A DNA stretch of 64,000 bases from an uncultured Luminiphilus sp. (GCA_943787485.1 CALSMP010000008.1:1-64000); one strand, 5' to 3'. Positions 21,312 through 32,646 are shown, counted from the first letter of the stretch. Made by a program: numbers and translations. The notes: generated from the letters alone by a model not told the origin.

Positions 21312-22391
21312 ATGTCTATTGACGTCAACAATTCTCAGGACTCATCCATGCAGCACTCGCCTTGGCGGTTTTGCACCGCACCATGCATGGATTGGACAGA
21401 TCGCCACTGCCGGTATTTCTGGCGCCAATTATCGCGCCGAAGTCGCGTCTACACGGAAATGGTGACCACGGGCGCCCTGCTGCATGGTGACGTAGCACGC
21501 CACCTGCGCTTTAACGAGCAAGAACATCCGGTTGCGTTGCAATTGGGCGGTGCCGAACCGGACGAACTTGCCCAATGTGCCAGACTCGCTGAAGACTGGG
21601 GCTATGATGAAGTCAATCTTAACTGCGGCTGTCCCTCTGACCGCGTCCAAAACGGCCGCTTTGGGGCCTGTCTGATGCTGGAGCCCGAGCGCGTGAGGAA
21701 TTGCATCGCCGCGATGCGAGACGCCAGCTCAATTCCCATCACGGTTAAGCAGCGAATAGGTATCGACGACCAGGAAGACTACAGCATGTTCCGCGACTTT
21801 GTAGGCACCGTCGCCTCGGGTGGCTGTTCGGTGTTTATTGTTCACGCGCGTAATGCGTGGCTTCAGGGGCTATCTCCGAAAGAAAACCGCGATATACCCC
21901 CCTTAAATTATGACTGGGTGCATCGACTTAAGGAGGACTTTCCCTCGTTAACAGTGGTGCTCAACGGCGGCATCACCTCACTCAAGGAATGCCTTGAGCA
22001 TCTACAGCGAGTCGACGGTGTCATGCTGGGGCGAGCCGCATACCAAACCCCCTGGCTCCTTGGGGAAGTCGACTCCACCTTATTCGACCTTGCCGACCCC
22101 GTGAAAACACGGACAGAGGTGATCGACGCGATGGTTCCCTACGTTGAGAGCCACTTGCAACAGGGCGGCAAGTTACACCATATCAGCCGCCACCTGCTTG
22201 GATTGTATTCGCAGCAACCCGGCGGGCGCCAATTCCGTCGAGCCCTAAGCGAAAATGCGCACAAGGATGATGCTACGCTGGACACACTGCTAGAGGCTGT
22301 TGAGCTTTGCACCGTTGCCGCGCAGGCTTCCGCAAATCATCAGCGTTCATTGACCACCGACTATGCTTCAGGCGAGAAAGGTACCTTATGA
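21312..22391 (+). CDS. dusA: tRNA-dihydrouridine(20/20a) synthase
   Basis: [42 protein letters not shown]. Confidence 0.93.
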   Translation: MSIDVNNSQDSSMQHSPWRFCTAPCMDWTDRHCRYFWRQLSRRSRVYTEMVTTGALLHGDVARHLRFNEQEHPVALQLGGAEPDELAQCARLAEDWGYDEVNLNCGCPSDRVQNGRFGACLMLEPERVRNCIAAMRDASSIPITVKQRIGIDDQEDYSMFRDFVGTVASGGCSVFIVHARNAWLQGLSPKENRDIPPLNYDWVHRLKEDFPSLTVVLNGGITSLKECLEHLQRVDGVMLGRAAYQTPWLLGEVDSTLFDLADPVKTRTEVIDAMVPYVESHLQQGGKLHHISRHLLGLYSQQPGGRQFRRALSENAHKDDATLDTLLEAVELCTVAAQASANHQRSLTTDYASGEKGTL

Positions 22392-23311
22392 ATAAGCTTG
22401 ATCAACTGAGAACGATGACCGAGGTAGTGGCCGACACCGGTGATATAGACGCCATCACCCGCCTCAAACCCCAGGACGCCACCACCAATCCGTCGCTGCT
22501 ATTAAAAGCGGCGCAATTACCTCGCTTTGCCGATGCCTTACACGCATCAAAGTCGGGATCGAAATCCGTCGCCGAAGCCAGTGATCAATTTGCCGTCAGC
22601 GTTGGCGCTGAAATCGTCACCATTATTCCTGGGCGGATAAGCACTGAAGTTGATTCGCGCCTGTCTTTCGACACCGCCGCCACGATCAAAAAAGCCCAGC
22701 AGCTGATTGAGCTTTACGCCAAACGCGGGGTTGATAAGAGCCGCGTGCTGATCAAAATTGCCGCTACCTGGGAGGGCATTCGCGCAGCAGAGACGCTCGA
22801 GCGCAACGGCATTAATTGCAATCTCACGCTCCTATTTGGGTTTTCACAGGCGCAGGCCTGCGCCGATGCCGGTGCGTTTCTTATTTCGCCCTTTGTTGGG
22901 CGTATTCTCGATTGGTACAAGGCAAACACCGATCTCGCTATCGAAACTGCAGAGCAAGACCCGGGCGTGCAATCAGTCACCCGCATCTATCATCATTACA
23001 AAACCCACGGCTACAAAACGGTTGTTATGGGAGCGAGCTTCCGCAATGTCGGTGAAATTGAGGCTCTTGCTGGATGCGATCGACTCACGATCAGTCCCGA
23101 CCTGCTGGATGCACTAGAGAGCGACGAAAGTGAGTTACCAAGACTTTTAACTAAGGCTGATACGAGTCAACCAGCGCTCCCTCCATTGGCAGAAAGCGAG
23201 TTTCGCTGGGATCTCAATGAAGATCAAATGGCCACCGAAAAACTCGCCGAGGGCATACGAAAGTTTACTGCGGACCAAATTGCGCTCGAAAAAATGCTCA
23301 GCGAGCTCTAG
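22388..23311 (+). CDS. tal: Transaldolase
   Basis: [48 protein letters not shown]. Confidence 0.96.
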   Translation: MNKLDQLRTMTEVVADTGDIDAITRLKPQDATTNPSLLLKAAQLPRFADALHASKSGSKSVAEASDQFAVSVGAEIVTIIPGRISTEVDSRLSFDTAATIKKAQQLIELYAKRGVDKSRVLIKIAATWEGIRAAETLERNGINCNLTLLFGFSQAQACADAGAFLISPFVGRILDWYKANTDLAIETAEQDPGVQSVTRIYHHYKTHGYKTVVMGASFRNVGEIEALAGCDRLTISPDLLDALESDESELPRLLTKADTSQPALPPLAESEFRWDLNEDQMATEKLAEGIRKFTADQIALEKMLSEL

Positions 23312-23784
23312 GTTGCCTCTAGGGTCCTGACCAAATCCTGAAAGGCATCACGATTGGCCTCACTCATGGCCATGAGTGTCTTGTGTGCTTCGATCACGCG
23401 CTCTCTAATCTCAGACTCGGTTGATGGATGCGCGGGAATATCATGCGTGTAGCCCTCGCACGCTTCGTTGCGGACGTCAAATAGCTGGGCAAAACCCATA
23501 GTCTGTAACAGCCGGTCGATGCCGGGATTGGCGCTGAAAATAGTCGGCCGAAACCCAAATTTCTCGTGGGTTTTGATCGCTAATTTCGCCAACATGCCCA
23601 AGGTGGTGCTGTCGAGCCCAGTGGCCCCCGTGACATCCACCCAGACAGAAAGAAACTCTTGATCATTGAACACGCGCTCAAAGTACTCTTCGAGTGCGGT
23701 ACACATCACCAGCCGCACGTCACCCTCAAGGCGCAGCAAATGCGCACCCTGATTTTTTGCCGCACTAATACGACAGCCAGTCAT
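23308..23784 (-). CDS. STAS-domain anti-sigma-factor antagonist
   Basis: [24 protein letters not shown]-type STAS core with DSTTLG site. Confidence 0.85.
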   Translation of the reverse strand: MTGCRISAAKNQGAHLLRLEGDVRLVMCTALEEYFERVFNDQEFLSVWVDVTGATGLDSTTLGMLAKLAIKTHEKFGFRPTIFSANPGIDRLLQTMGFAQLFDVRNEACEGYTHDIPAHPSTESEIRERVIEAHKTLMAMSEANRDAFQDLVRTLEAT

Positions 23785-24983
23785 GCCAACCCTCGCGAAA
23801 TGAACAGCACGGCGACGTCATCCGGCAGGTGATTTCGATCCACATGGTCCAGCCCCAACCGCTCCCAAAGCTCACTGGGCTTGGCAACGGAGCCCTCAAG
23901 ACGCTTGAGCAGTGCCGCCTCTTTCTCCAACAAGTCCTTTTCATCCAGCAGCTCCAGTATGCCATCGGATAGCACCGACAGAATAAACTCATCCGGCGTT
24001 TGAATCGTGATCGCCTCATAGGCAGCATCGGGCACCAGCCCGACCGGCGGACCTTCACCCTCCAGGTAGTGAATCCCCTCATGGGTAAGCAGTATGGGGA
24101 GCGGGAGATGCCCTGCCACGCTGTAGGTAAGTGCACCGGTTTTAAAATTCAAACTTCCCACCACCATCGTGGCGTATTTGTTGAGCTCCAGCTCCAACAG
24201 CTCGCTGTTGGCAAGGGAGAGCATCTTCACTGGCGAGGTCACCGTGGTGTCCTGGCGCCGCAGGTAATCTGAGCGTTTGCGGGCGAATAAATTCTTCAGC
24301 AGCACTGTCGCAAACGCTGACGAACTGCCGTGCCCCGACACGTCCGCCAGAAAAAACACCACCTGATCGTCGCTGACTTGAAAGTAGTCGGCAAAGTCGC
24401 CACTGAGGTAAAGCGATGTGAAGATTTTCTGACTGAACCAAAATCCGTTTACCTGCAGAGAGCCGGAGGGTAGCAGCGCCATCTGTACCTGACGTCCGGC
24501 CTGCTGGTCTTGCTGTAACATTCGCAGCGAGTGGCGTAGCTCCTGGTTGGTTTGCTCCAGATTTTCCTTACTTTCCTTAAGCTCACGCTGAAGTCGATGA
24601 TGCGTGACGCAGCGGCCGATCGCATGTCGCAGCAAGCCGGGGCGTTCCTGCGGCCTGACGAAAAAATCCGCAGCCCCCAGACCCAATGCAGTGGCCATCG
24701 AATCCACATCTCTATCCTCGGCGACAACAATGACAGGCACTTGAACGTCGAAATTTCGCATTGCACGGCGCACTGAGGACCAGGACACATTCGATAATCC
24801 CGCATTGCAGAGCACACAATCGTAGGGACTGTCCTCACCCAACACACCCTCGATGTCAGGCACCTCAGATAAATAATCAAAACTGAATTGTGGTGCGTCC
24901 AATGCCTCGACTAGCAAATCAGCGCGAACCTGCTGGTCATCTACAACCAGAATAGCGCCTTCCTGGGCCTGCAGCTCCATCAC
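23781..24983 (-). CDS. Response regulator with PP2C/SpoIIE phosphatase domain
   Basis: N-terminal receiver; SGDFADYFQVSDDQVVFFLADVSGHGSSSAF PP2C motif. Confidence 0.9.
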   Translation of the reverse strand: MMELQAQEGAILVVDDQQVRADLLVEALDAPQFSFDYLSEVPDIEGVLGEDSPYDCVLCNAGLSNVSWSSVRRAMRNFDVQVPVIVVAEDRDVDSMATALGLGAADFFVRPQERPGLLRHAIGRCVTHHRLQRELKESKENLEQTNQELRHSLRMLQQDQQAGRQVQMALLPSGSLQVNGFWFSQKIFTSLYLSGDFADYFQVSDDQVVFFLADVSGHGSSSAFATVLLKNLFARKRSDYLRRQDTTVTSPVKMLSLANSELLELELNKYATMVVGSLNFKTGALTYSVAGHLPLPILLTHEGIHYLEGEGPPVGLVPDAAYEAITIQTPDEFILSVLSDGILELLDEKDLLEKEAALLKRLEGSVAKPSELWERLGLDHVDRNHLPDDVAVLFISRGLA

Positions 24984-25005
24984 TCGAACTCACACTCCAT
25001 AGGGA

Positions 25006-25716
25006 TCAGAGGTCGTCCTCTTCCCAACCGTCATCAAATTCAGAAAAGTCATCGATAACCTGCCCGTCCGAGATCTGAATGCGGCGCTGCTGTAGGTACG
25101 CATCACGTAGAAAGATATACTGATCGCCAGAAAGTAACTCATCGGCACCCAGCAGCCCCGCACGCAGGTCCACTAAATTGAACACTCGCAATCCCCAAGC
25201 GGGTTCCGAATCGCCAAGCTGGCCGAGGGGCGAGGCGTAGGCATCAAACGCGGTGCCCACAGAAGAACGGAGCGTGCGCGGCCCCAAAAATGGCACCATC
25301 ACAAACGGTCCTTGTGGGACGCCCCATATCGCCAGCGTGTGACCAAAATCAGTTTGATACTGGGGGACCCCCAATTTTGACGCGACGTCAAACAGACCAA
25401 AAATGCCAACGGTTGAGTTGATGATGACGCGCCCCACATTTTCGAGGCCTTGATCGACACGACCCTGCAAAAAGCCATTGAGGGCTCCATTGACATCAAG
25501 AAGGTTGTTGAAGAAGTTATTAACGCCCACGCGTCCGAACTCGGGCATGATGTAGGCATAGCCTTGCGCCACCGGTTTTACGAGATAAGCGTCGGCCGTG
25601 TTATTGAAACTGTAAATCGATCGGTTAAAGGATTCCCAAGGATCTTCACTGGCGTGCAGAGGGGGGGCGAAATATCCCACCAACCAAAATCCCAAAACGA
25701 TTATGCGATGTTGCAT
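25006..25716 (-). CDS. mlaA: MlaA/VacJ family lipid-asymmetry outer-membrane protein
   Basis: DPWESFNRSIYSFNNTADAYLVKPVAQGY, TDFGHTLAIWGVPQGPFVMVPFLGPRTLRSS. Confidence 0.92.
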   Translation of the reverse strand: MQHRIIVLGFWLVGYFAPPLHASEDPWESFNRSIYSFNNTADAYLVKPVAQGYAYIMPEFGRVGVNNFFNNLLDVNGALNGFLQGRVDQGLENVGRVIINSTVGIFGLFDVASKLGVPQYQTDFGHTLAIWGVPQGPFVMVPFLGPRTLRSSVGTAFDAYASPLGQLGDSEPAWGLRVFNLVDLRAGLLGADELLSGDQYIFLRDAYLQQRRIQISDGQVIDDFSEFDDGWEEDDL

Positions 25717-25896
25717 TTCTGACCTCTACCCACTGAGTGTCACTGAGCTTCGCTGACCCGGCGCCATCCATCGCCAACCGTACCAGAGCGACGGCCGCGA
25801 GGCGATGACCCTTTATGGGGAAAATGTGGGGAAATCCGCACTGATCTCCACACCCCTGTCCTGTCCTGCACTACCCTGCTCAGCCCGGCAGCTAAT

Positions 25897-28800
25897 CTAT
25901 CGGGGGTTGGCCGTGAGCCACCCGAGGACGCGCTGCCACTGCTCATCGAGACGCTTGACTGAAACAGGTATCTTGGTTCCAAGCTGCTGCGCAAACAGCG
26001 AAATACGAAACTCCTCAAGCATCCATCGGTACTGAGAAGCGACATCGCTCAGCACTAGCAGGCCGGGATAACCTACTAACTGCTCGTCCAATCGATCAGT
26101 TGCACTGGCCATCAGCGTCATGTTCTTCTGATCCTTCGCATAGAGGCCACTGAGGCGCTCAACCCGATAGGTGATTCCCTTGGCGTACCGAGGGTATTGC
26201 TCAAGCCAAATCCACGGAGCAAGTGACAGGCTGCCGGGTGCAAACAAGCCATCAATTTGGCGATCCACGTCTGAACGGCTATCCGCATAGTCGTTGGCGC
26301 CGTAGCGCTGCAGATGGGCTTTCGCTGCAGCGAGCGGACGCAGTGCCGTCAGTATCAGACGCTCGAGCTCCTGCGCTTTGGACACCCACCGACCTTTTGA
26401 GGCTGCCAGCAGGGCATTAAATTCCTCCTCGGATCGCGGTAAGGGGCCCTCGTGTAGATTCAACAGAGCCACCTTACACATCTCGGCCACCAGGTCATTG
26501 CGCGCCAGACCGCATCCCGCCAAGGCCAAGGCCGCTTCATTACTCGACAGCAGCTGTTTGCGCAGGGTTTTTACCGTCTGAGCACTGCGCTTCATCACCA
26601 AGGCAGCCACGCCATCCCGATGAGCGACCATCGCCTCTGCCTGATAGTCCAACAGCTCGACCGCAATGCGCTCACCATAATCAACAACCGCGGGGAAAGA
26701 AACCACCTTCATTCCTGCGGCCTGTGATTTCCACTGGGCGGGCAAGGCACCAAAGTCCCATCTCTCAACCTGATCGCGACGGGGAAAATCCGAGGCAGGC
26801 GTCACTCCAGCGCCTGCCGCTGCTTGCCTGAATTGAGCGACGAGCGCAGCCATATCCCGACTTTCCGCCAGTAACCGCCCGCGTTCATCGACCACGCGTA
26901 TGTTCATCTGATAGTACTCGTCAAGCGTGTCTATCGACCAATCTGCACTGGGAATGCGTAGGCGCCGCTTGGTGGACAAGGCCTTGCCGAGTGCCTCAGT
27001 TAGCGGCACGTCGTCGGGCTTCATTTCCGCTAACAGGTCATCCACCACATCCGGCACCGGCACTAATTGTTTGCGAAGTTGCTTGGGCAGACCTTTGACA
27101 AGCGCAATGCATTTCTCCCGGAGTAAGCCGGGAACAAGCCACTCAAACCGGTAACGCGGCGCCCTATTGAGCAATGCCAGCGGCACGGTTACTGAAACCC
27201 CATCGCGATCTTTTCCGGGCTCGAACCGATAGGTAAGTCGGTAGAGGTTGTCTCCCCATTCTAATGCTGAGGGAAACTGCTCGAGGAGTTCGCTGCCGGG
27301 GTCGCGGGTGAGAATGTGGGACCTTGCGAGACGTAACTGCTTGTCGGCGTTGGGCTCTGCGCGCAGCCATTTTTCTAAGGTCCCGGCACTGACGCAGTCA
27401 GCTGGAATTCGCTCGTCGTAGAACTGAAACAGCGCCTCTTCATCGACTAGCAAGTCTTGCCTGCGCACCCGGGACTCCAAATCCTGAACCCCGCGTATTT
27501 GAGCCATGTTTGCCTTAAGAAAATCCGGCGGCGACTTGTAATTGCCTGTGACGAGCCCCTCCCGAATGAACAGCTGGCGAGATTCCTCAGGGGCAATATC
27601 ACCAAAATGAACCCGGCGACCATCGCTGATGATCAGGCCAAACAGGGAGACCCGCTCCGTGGCCATCACCCGCCCAGAGCGCTGCTGCCAAGCCGGCTCA
27701 TAGTAGTGCCGCTTAAGCAGATACGGGTTGGTTTTCAGCAGCCAGTCCGGCTCAATCGCTGCACACTGCCTCGCAAAAACCTTCGTTGTCTCAACGATTT
27801 CCGCGGCGACGACCCACTTTGGGGGTTTCTTGAACAAACGCGATCCCGGGAAGATTTGCACCTTTCTATTGCGGGCAGCATTGAATAGCCGGCCCTCATC
27901 CTGCTGCGCAATCTGTCCCAAAAATCCAGCCAGTAGCGCCCGATGCACCCCCTCATAGTGGTGCTCATCGGGCAGGTTGGCGCGCACCTTGTATCCCAGC
28001 TGTCGACTCGCTACGACGAGCTGGCTGTGGATGTCTCGCCACTCCCGAAGCCGGAGATACGATAAAAACTCCTGCTTAAGGCGCTTGCGAAACTGATTTT
28101 GACTCAGAGCTTGGCGCTGATCCTCGACGTACTTCCATAAATTTACCCAGCTGAGGAAATCCGAGGCTTCGTGCTGAAAGCGTGCGTGTGCCTGATCAGA
28201 TTGAGCCTGCTTTTCCGACGGCCGTTCCCGCGGATCCTGCACCGACAGCGCGCTAACAATCACCAGCGTTTCGGTTAACGCGTTGTGCTCCCCCGCCTCC
28301 AGGATGATGCGGGCGAGTTTGGGGTCAATCGGAAGGCGCGCCATTTTTCGTCCGAGACCGGTCAACTTGCCGCGCTCAGAGACTGCCCCAAGCTCCTCCA
28401 ACAGTTTGTAGCCCTCCCGAATCATTGACGCCTCAGGCTTGTCGATAAAGGGGAACGCGCCGACTTTGCCGAGCCGCAACTCAAGCATTCGCAAGATGAC
28501 CGCCGCCAGATTGGTGCGGAGAATCTCCGGATCAGTAAACTCGGAACGGGCGAGAAAATCCTCTTCGCTGTAAAGGCGAAAGCACACCCCTGCGGCTACG
28601 CGACCACACCGCCCTTTACGTTGATTGGCACTGGCCTGAGAAATTTTCTCGATGGGTAGTCTCTGCAAGCGGGACCGGTAGTTGTAGCGACTGACTCTGG
28701 CCGTACCAGTATCGATAACATAGCGAATACCAGGCACCGTCAAAGACGTCTCCGCCACATTGGTAGCCAGTATGACGCGCAACCCAGCACCGCTAGGGTT

Positions 28801-29646
28801 AAAGACCCGATTCTGTTCTGTGGCGCTCAGCCTAGCATAGAGCGGCAAAATCTGACGGTGCTCGCCACCCCGCAACTTTCGCGAGAGCTCACGTATCTCG
28901 CGCTCGCCGGGCAAGAACACAAGCACGTCGCCGCGGGGACCAAACTGCTCTGCCTCGATATCATCGAGGAGTCGGAGTACCTGCTCTGACGCAACCTCAT
29001 CCTGTTCCTCATCCCCACCAACATAATGGACCTCCACCGGATAGGTGCGGCCTGAGACCTCGACAATCGGTGCGCCTGAAAAATGCGCTGAAAACCGCTC
29101 AACGTCGATTGTGGCGGAGGTCACAATAACCTTGAGGTCGGGTCGTCTGGGAAGTAATTGCCGTAAGTAGCCCAAGATAAAATCGATATTCAAGCTGCGT
29201 TCGTGGGCTTCATCGATGATCAGGGTGTCGTACTGCCGGAGCTCTTTATCCCGCTGGAGCTCATTCAGCAAAATACCGTCGGTCATCAACTTGATGGCAG
29301 TCTGGTCGGATACCGAATCAGTAAACCGGACCTGATACCCCACAAGCCCCCCGAGAGGCGTATTGAGCTCATCGGCGATTCGCTGGGCCACGTTTCTGGC
29401 CGCCAATCGCCTTGGCTGGGTATGCCCGATGCGAGCGCTGCGACCACGACCGAGCTCCAGGCAGATCTTGGGAAGCTGGGTGGTTTTCCCCGACCCTGTC
29501 TCCCCAGCAATGATCACCACCTGATGATGCGAGATGGCCTCGGCGATCTCCGCTCGTCGCTCGACAACAGGCAGCTCCGCCGGAAAATTAAGTAACTTGG
29601 GAATAGCCCGATGCGACGGTGCCTGATTGGCCAGTGAAGTGCTCAT
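25897..29646 (-). CDS. hrpA: ATP-dependent RNA helicase HrpA
   Basis: GETGSGKTTQLPK, DEAH, full-length 1249 aa. Confidence 0.96.
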   Translation of the reverse strand: MSTSLANQAPSHRAIPKLLNFPAELPVVERRAEIAEAISHHQVVIIAGETGSGKTTQLPKICLELGRGRSARIGHTQPRRLAARNVAQRIADELNTPLGGLVGYQVRFTDSVSDQTAIKLMTDGILLNELQRDKELRQYDTLIIDEAHERSLNIDFILGYLRQLLPRRPDLKVIVTSATIDVERFSAHFSGAPIVEVSGRTYPVEVHYVGGDEEQDEVASEQVLRLLDDIEAEQFGPRGDVLVFLPGEREIRELSRKLRGGEHRQILPLYARLSATEQNRVFNPSGAGLRVILATNVAETSLTVPGIRYVIDTGTARVSRYNYRSRLQRLPIEKISQASANQRKGRCGRVAAGVCFRLYSEEDFLARSEFTDPEILRTNLAAVILRMLELRLGKVGAFPFIDKPEASMIREGYKLLEELGAVSERGKLTGLGRKMARLPIDPKLARIILEAGEHNALTETLVIVSALSVQDPRERPSEKQAQSDQAHARFQHEASDFLSWVNLWKYVEDQRQALSQNQFRKRLKQEFLSYLRLREWRDIHSQLVVASRQLGYKVRANLPDEHHYEGVHRALLAGFLGQIAQQDEGRLFNAARNRKVQIFPGSRLFKKPPKWVVAAEIVETTKVFARQCAAIEPDWLLKTNPYLLKRHYYEPAWQQRSGRVMATERVSLFGLIISDGRRVHFGDIAPEESRQLFIREGLVTGNYKSPPDFLKANMAQIRGVQDLESRVRRQDLLVDEEALFQFYDERIPADCVSAGTLEKWLRAEPNADKQLRLARSHILTRDPGSELLEQFPSALEWGDNLYRLTYRFEPGKDRDGVSVTVPLALLNRAPRYRFEWLVPGLLREKCIALVKGLPKQLRKQLVPVPDVVDDLLAEMKPDDVPLTEALGKALSTKRRLRIPSADWSIDTLDEYYQMNIRVVDERGRLLAESRDMAALVAQFRQAAAGAGVTPASDFPRRDQVERWDFGALPAQWKSQAAGMKVVSFPAVVDYGERIAVELLDYQAEAMVAHRDGVAALVMKRSAQTVKTLRKQLLSSNEAALALAGCGLARNDLVAEMCKVALLNLHEGPLPRSEEEFNALLAASKGRWVSKAQELERLILTALRPLAAAKAHLQRYGANDYADSRSDVDRQIDGLFAPGSLSLAPWIWLEQYPRYAKGITYRVERLSGLYAKDQKNMTLMASATDRLDEQLVGYPGLLVLSDVASQYRWMLEEFRISLFAQQLGTKIPVSVKRLDEQWQRVLGWLTANPR

Positions 29647-29692
29647 CGCAAACCCCAGACTTACCGCATCTCACCAGCACTGACGCGGCGCG

Positions 29693-31372
29693 TCAGGACG
29701 CGTCCCTCAGTTCCCGGCGCAAAATCTTCCCGACGTTGGTTTTAGGAAGCTCATCCCGAAATTCCACCAATCGGGGGACCTTGTAAGCGGTCAAATGTTC
29801 GCGACAATAGTTTTTCACCACGTCTTCTGTGAGCGACTTATCCCGCGCCACCACAAACATCTTGACTACCTCTCCACTCACCTCATCGTTCACCCCCACG
29901 GCGGCGCATTCGAGGACCCCCGGATGCTTGCTGAGCACATCTTCAAGCTCATTCGGATAGACGTTGAAGCCCGAGACGACGATCATATCTTTTTTGCGAT
30001 CCACGACGCGCAGATAACCATCGGACTGAATGACGGCGACATCACCGGTTGCAAACCAGCCGTCAGCCGTTATCACCTCAGCCGTTGCCTCAGGGCGCTG
30101 CCAATAGCCTTGCATCACCTGAGGACCCCTAATGCACAGCTCACCAGCCTGTTCCAAGCCCAACGGTTCACCGCCGTCGTCGATCACTCGAACTTCTGTC
30201 ATCGGTACGGGCAAACCAATGGTGCCAATCTGTTGGGCGCCCCCGGGATTGCTGGTGGCAACAGGGGACGTTTCCGTCAAGCCGTAACCTTCAGATACCG
30301 TGCACCCGGTGAGCTGAGTCCACTCGGCAGCCGCTGCCGCCGTGAGTGCCATTCCCCCGGAAAGCGTGACCTTGAGTGCCGAAAAATCGAGTTGCCGAAA
30401 CCCCGCGTTGTTGCACAGAGCCACAAAAAGGGTATTCAAACCACAAAATAGGCGCGGCCGGTACTTGGCAAACGCTTTCACTACCGAATCTAGATCCCGA
30501 GGATTCGGGATAAACACCGTTTGGGCGCCAACGTAGAGGCTGTATACCGACGCTGTGAACGCATAGATGTGATACACGGGCAGAGGTTGCATAAAAACAT
30601 CCCCGGCACCGGTGAGCTGATGCGAGGCGAAGAATGCATCGCACTGCATGACATTCGCCACCAGGTTGCCGTGGGACAGCATGGCCCCTTTTGCGACCCC
30701 CGTTGTGCCCCCTGTGTACTGAAGCATCGCGAGGTCCTCGGCCCGCGCGTTGACAGGCGTCAAGGCAAGGGTACTGCCCGCCTTTAGCACTGCCCGCAGT
30801 GACAGGGCGCCGGGTATCACAAACGGAGGCACTAGTTTTTTAACGTGCTTGGCAACAAAATTAATCAACTGGCGTTTCGGCGCGGGGTGAAGGTCTGCTA
30901 ATTCGGTGATGATGACCTTTTCGACCGGTGTCCTTGGAAGGACCAGAGACGCATTGCGCGCCACATTGGCTTGCACCACCAACAGCTTGACGCCGGCGTC
31001 ATTAAATTGGTGCTCGACTTCCCGCTCGGTGTAGAGAGGGTTGGTGTTCACCACGACCATCCCGGCGCGAAGGATGCCCAGCACAACCACCAGGTACTGA
31101 ATTAGATTCGGCATCTGCACCGCGACACGATCCCCGGGTTTTAGGCCCGATTCCTGCTGCAACCATGCCGCAAAGTGCCTCGTGAGGACGTCTAAGTCTC
31201 CGTAGGTGAGGTCATGACCCAAACTTGTACAGGCCTTACGCGCGCTGTGCCGCTCAAAGGCGTCTTCAAACAGCGCCACGATATTTGGAAACCGCACCGT
31301 GTCCACATCTGTCGCGATGCCAACTTGCTTAAGCGCGCTTTGGATAACCTGATTTAATTCACTCTGACGCAC
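29693..31372 (-). CDS. fadD: Long-chain fatty acid--CoA ligase
   Basis: LQYTGGTTGVAKGAMLSHGN, EGYGLTETSP, ATGDVAVIQSDGYLRVVDRKKDMI. Confidence 0.95.
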   Translation of the reverse strand: MRQSELNQVIQSALKQVGIATDVDTVRFPNIVALFEDAFERHSARKACTSLGHDLTYGDLDVLTRHFAAWLQQESGLKPGDRVAVQMPNLIQYLVVVLGILRAGMVVVNTNPLYTEREVEHQFNDAGVKLLVVQANVARNASLVLPRTPVEKVIITELADLHPAPKRQLINFVAKHVKKLVPPFVIPGALSLRAVLKAGSTLALTPVNARAEDLAMLQYTGGTTGVAKGAMLSHGNLVANVMQCDAFFASHQLTGAGDVFMQPLPVYHIYAFTASVYSLYVGAQTVFIPNPRDLDSVVKAFAKYRPRLFCGLNTLFVALCNNAGFRQLDFSALKVTLSGGMALTAAAAAEWTQLTGCTVSEGYGLTETSPVATSNPGGAQQIGTIGLPVPMTEVRVIDDGGEPLGLEQAGELCIRGPQVMQGYWQRPEATAEVITADGWFATGDVAVIQSDGYLRVVDRKKDMIVVSGFNVYPNELEDVLSKHPGVLECAAVGVNDEVSGEVVKMFVVARDKSLTEDVVKNYCREHLTAYKVPRLVEFRDELPKTNVGKILRRELRDAS

Positions 31373-31558
31373 AAAAACTCCCTCGCATAACCGCGTGTGG
31401 GTACTCCCCCGCGACCCTTGGTGGCACCCAACCTGTCATTACTAGCCTTTCAGCAACGGTGACAACTATTAATCAACGGATACAACTACCGCCTGTGGAC
31501 TGCTATTCTAACGCGATAACAAACCAATCAGAGTCCACCCCATTTTGAGGTAACCCCC

Positions 31559-32059
31559 ATGGAAGCAGCCACTCAAATCACCAACCTCACCATCGACGAA
31601 ATTAATGTCGGTGACAGCGCCAGCTACAGCAGGCTCGTCACCGAGCGAGAGGTTGAGCTGTTCGCCGCGGTTTCCGGCGACCACAATCCGGTTCACCTTG
31701 ACCCCGAATATGCCGCGACCACTCAGTTCGGTGAATGTATCGCCCACGGCATGCTCACGGGAGCCTTTGTGTCGGCTGCCATAGCCATGGAGCTACCGGG
31801 GCCCGGGACCATTTATCTGGGGCAAAACCTGCAGTTCAGAGCGCCAGTGCTACTGGGAGATACGGTCACTGTTTATCTTGAAGTGATCGAAAAACACGAC
31901 ACCAAGCCTTGGCTTAAATTGTCGACCACAGTAAAGAATCAGGATGATAAGGAAATTGCCCGAGGCGAAGCGTCAGTGATGGCGCCCGCGAAAAAGGAGA
32001 CCGTCACTGTCGTGCCCCCGCCAGCAGTTCAACTGCTGGATGACGCCGAGGCAAACTGA
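31559..32059 (+). CDS. MaoC-like (R)-specific enoyl-CoA hydratase
   Basis: SGDHNPVHLDPEYAATTQFGECIAHGMLT hot-dog hydratase motif. Confidence 0.93.
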   Translation: MEAATQITNLTIDEINVGDSASYSRLVTEREVELFAAVSGDHNPVHLDPEYAATTQFGECIAHGMLTGAFVSAAIAMELPGPGTIYLGQNLQFRAPVLLGDTVTVYLEVIEKHDTKPWLKLSTTVKNQDDKEIARGEASVMAPAKKETVTVVPPPAVQLLDDAEAN

Positions 32060-32535
32060 CCAGGATCCACATATACCAGTCTCAAGGTTACGATCGGCCG
32101 CGACGGGTCCGGTCTGATCCCGAGCATCAGGGTGTTCAGCATGCCATCGTGGGTGGTGGCACCAACGCAGCCAATAAGATTAAGGCCCACCTCCTCCTCA
32201 GTAGCGTCCGCTGGCGAGTCGATCGGCTTAAAAACGGGCAGGCTCTTTTCCGCGCGTAAATCATCCGCCAGCTGCGCCACCAAGGCCATCACACCGTCGC
32301 GCCAGGCCGAAAAGTTCAGCGTCCCATTGAAGGCCGTTGCATCCATCGATAAATCCATACGAACAGTGCCGCCGTCCTCCATTTTTAAGGTAGTCAAACT
32401 CACGCGACGATTGGCTTCGAGCTCCCGAAAAATTCGCTTGGCACTCGTGCGCTCAGCTTCGAGGATGCCCTGATTGAGCAAATTGGCAGCGACGGTGGCT
32501 AGCTGGTTACTGTCTAAGACCTTCTCTTTTTTCAT
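32029..32535 (-). CDS. Conserved hypothetical protein (~168 aa)
   Basis: Long ORF with ATG start MKKEKVLDSNQLATVAANLL; overlaps maoC 3' end convergently. Confidence 0.6.
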   Translation of the reverse strand: MKKEKVLDSNQLATVAANLLNQGILEAERTSAKRIFRELEANRRVSLTTLKMEDGGTVRMDLSMDATAFNGTLNFSAWRDGVMALVAQLADDLRAEKSLPVFKPIDSPADATEEEVGLNLIGCVGATTHDGMLNTLMLGIRPDPSRPIVTLRLVYVDPGQFASASSSS

Positions 32536-32646
32536 GAGGTGACCCGTGGGGAAAAAACCTATTGTAACCGCTCTTTCAAACGAAGTGCGCCCGGCAAATC
32601 CCTCAATTCTGTTAAGCTGGTTCACCCAGTAATTGACCTCTCAGCC

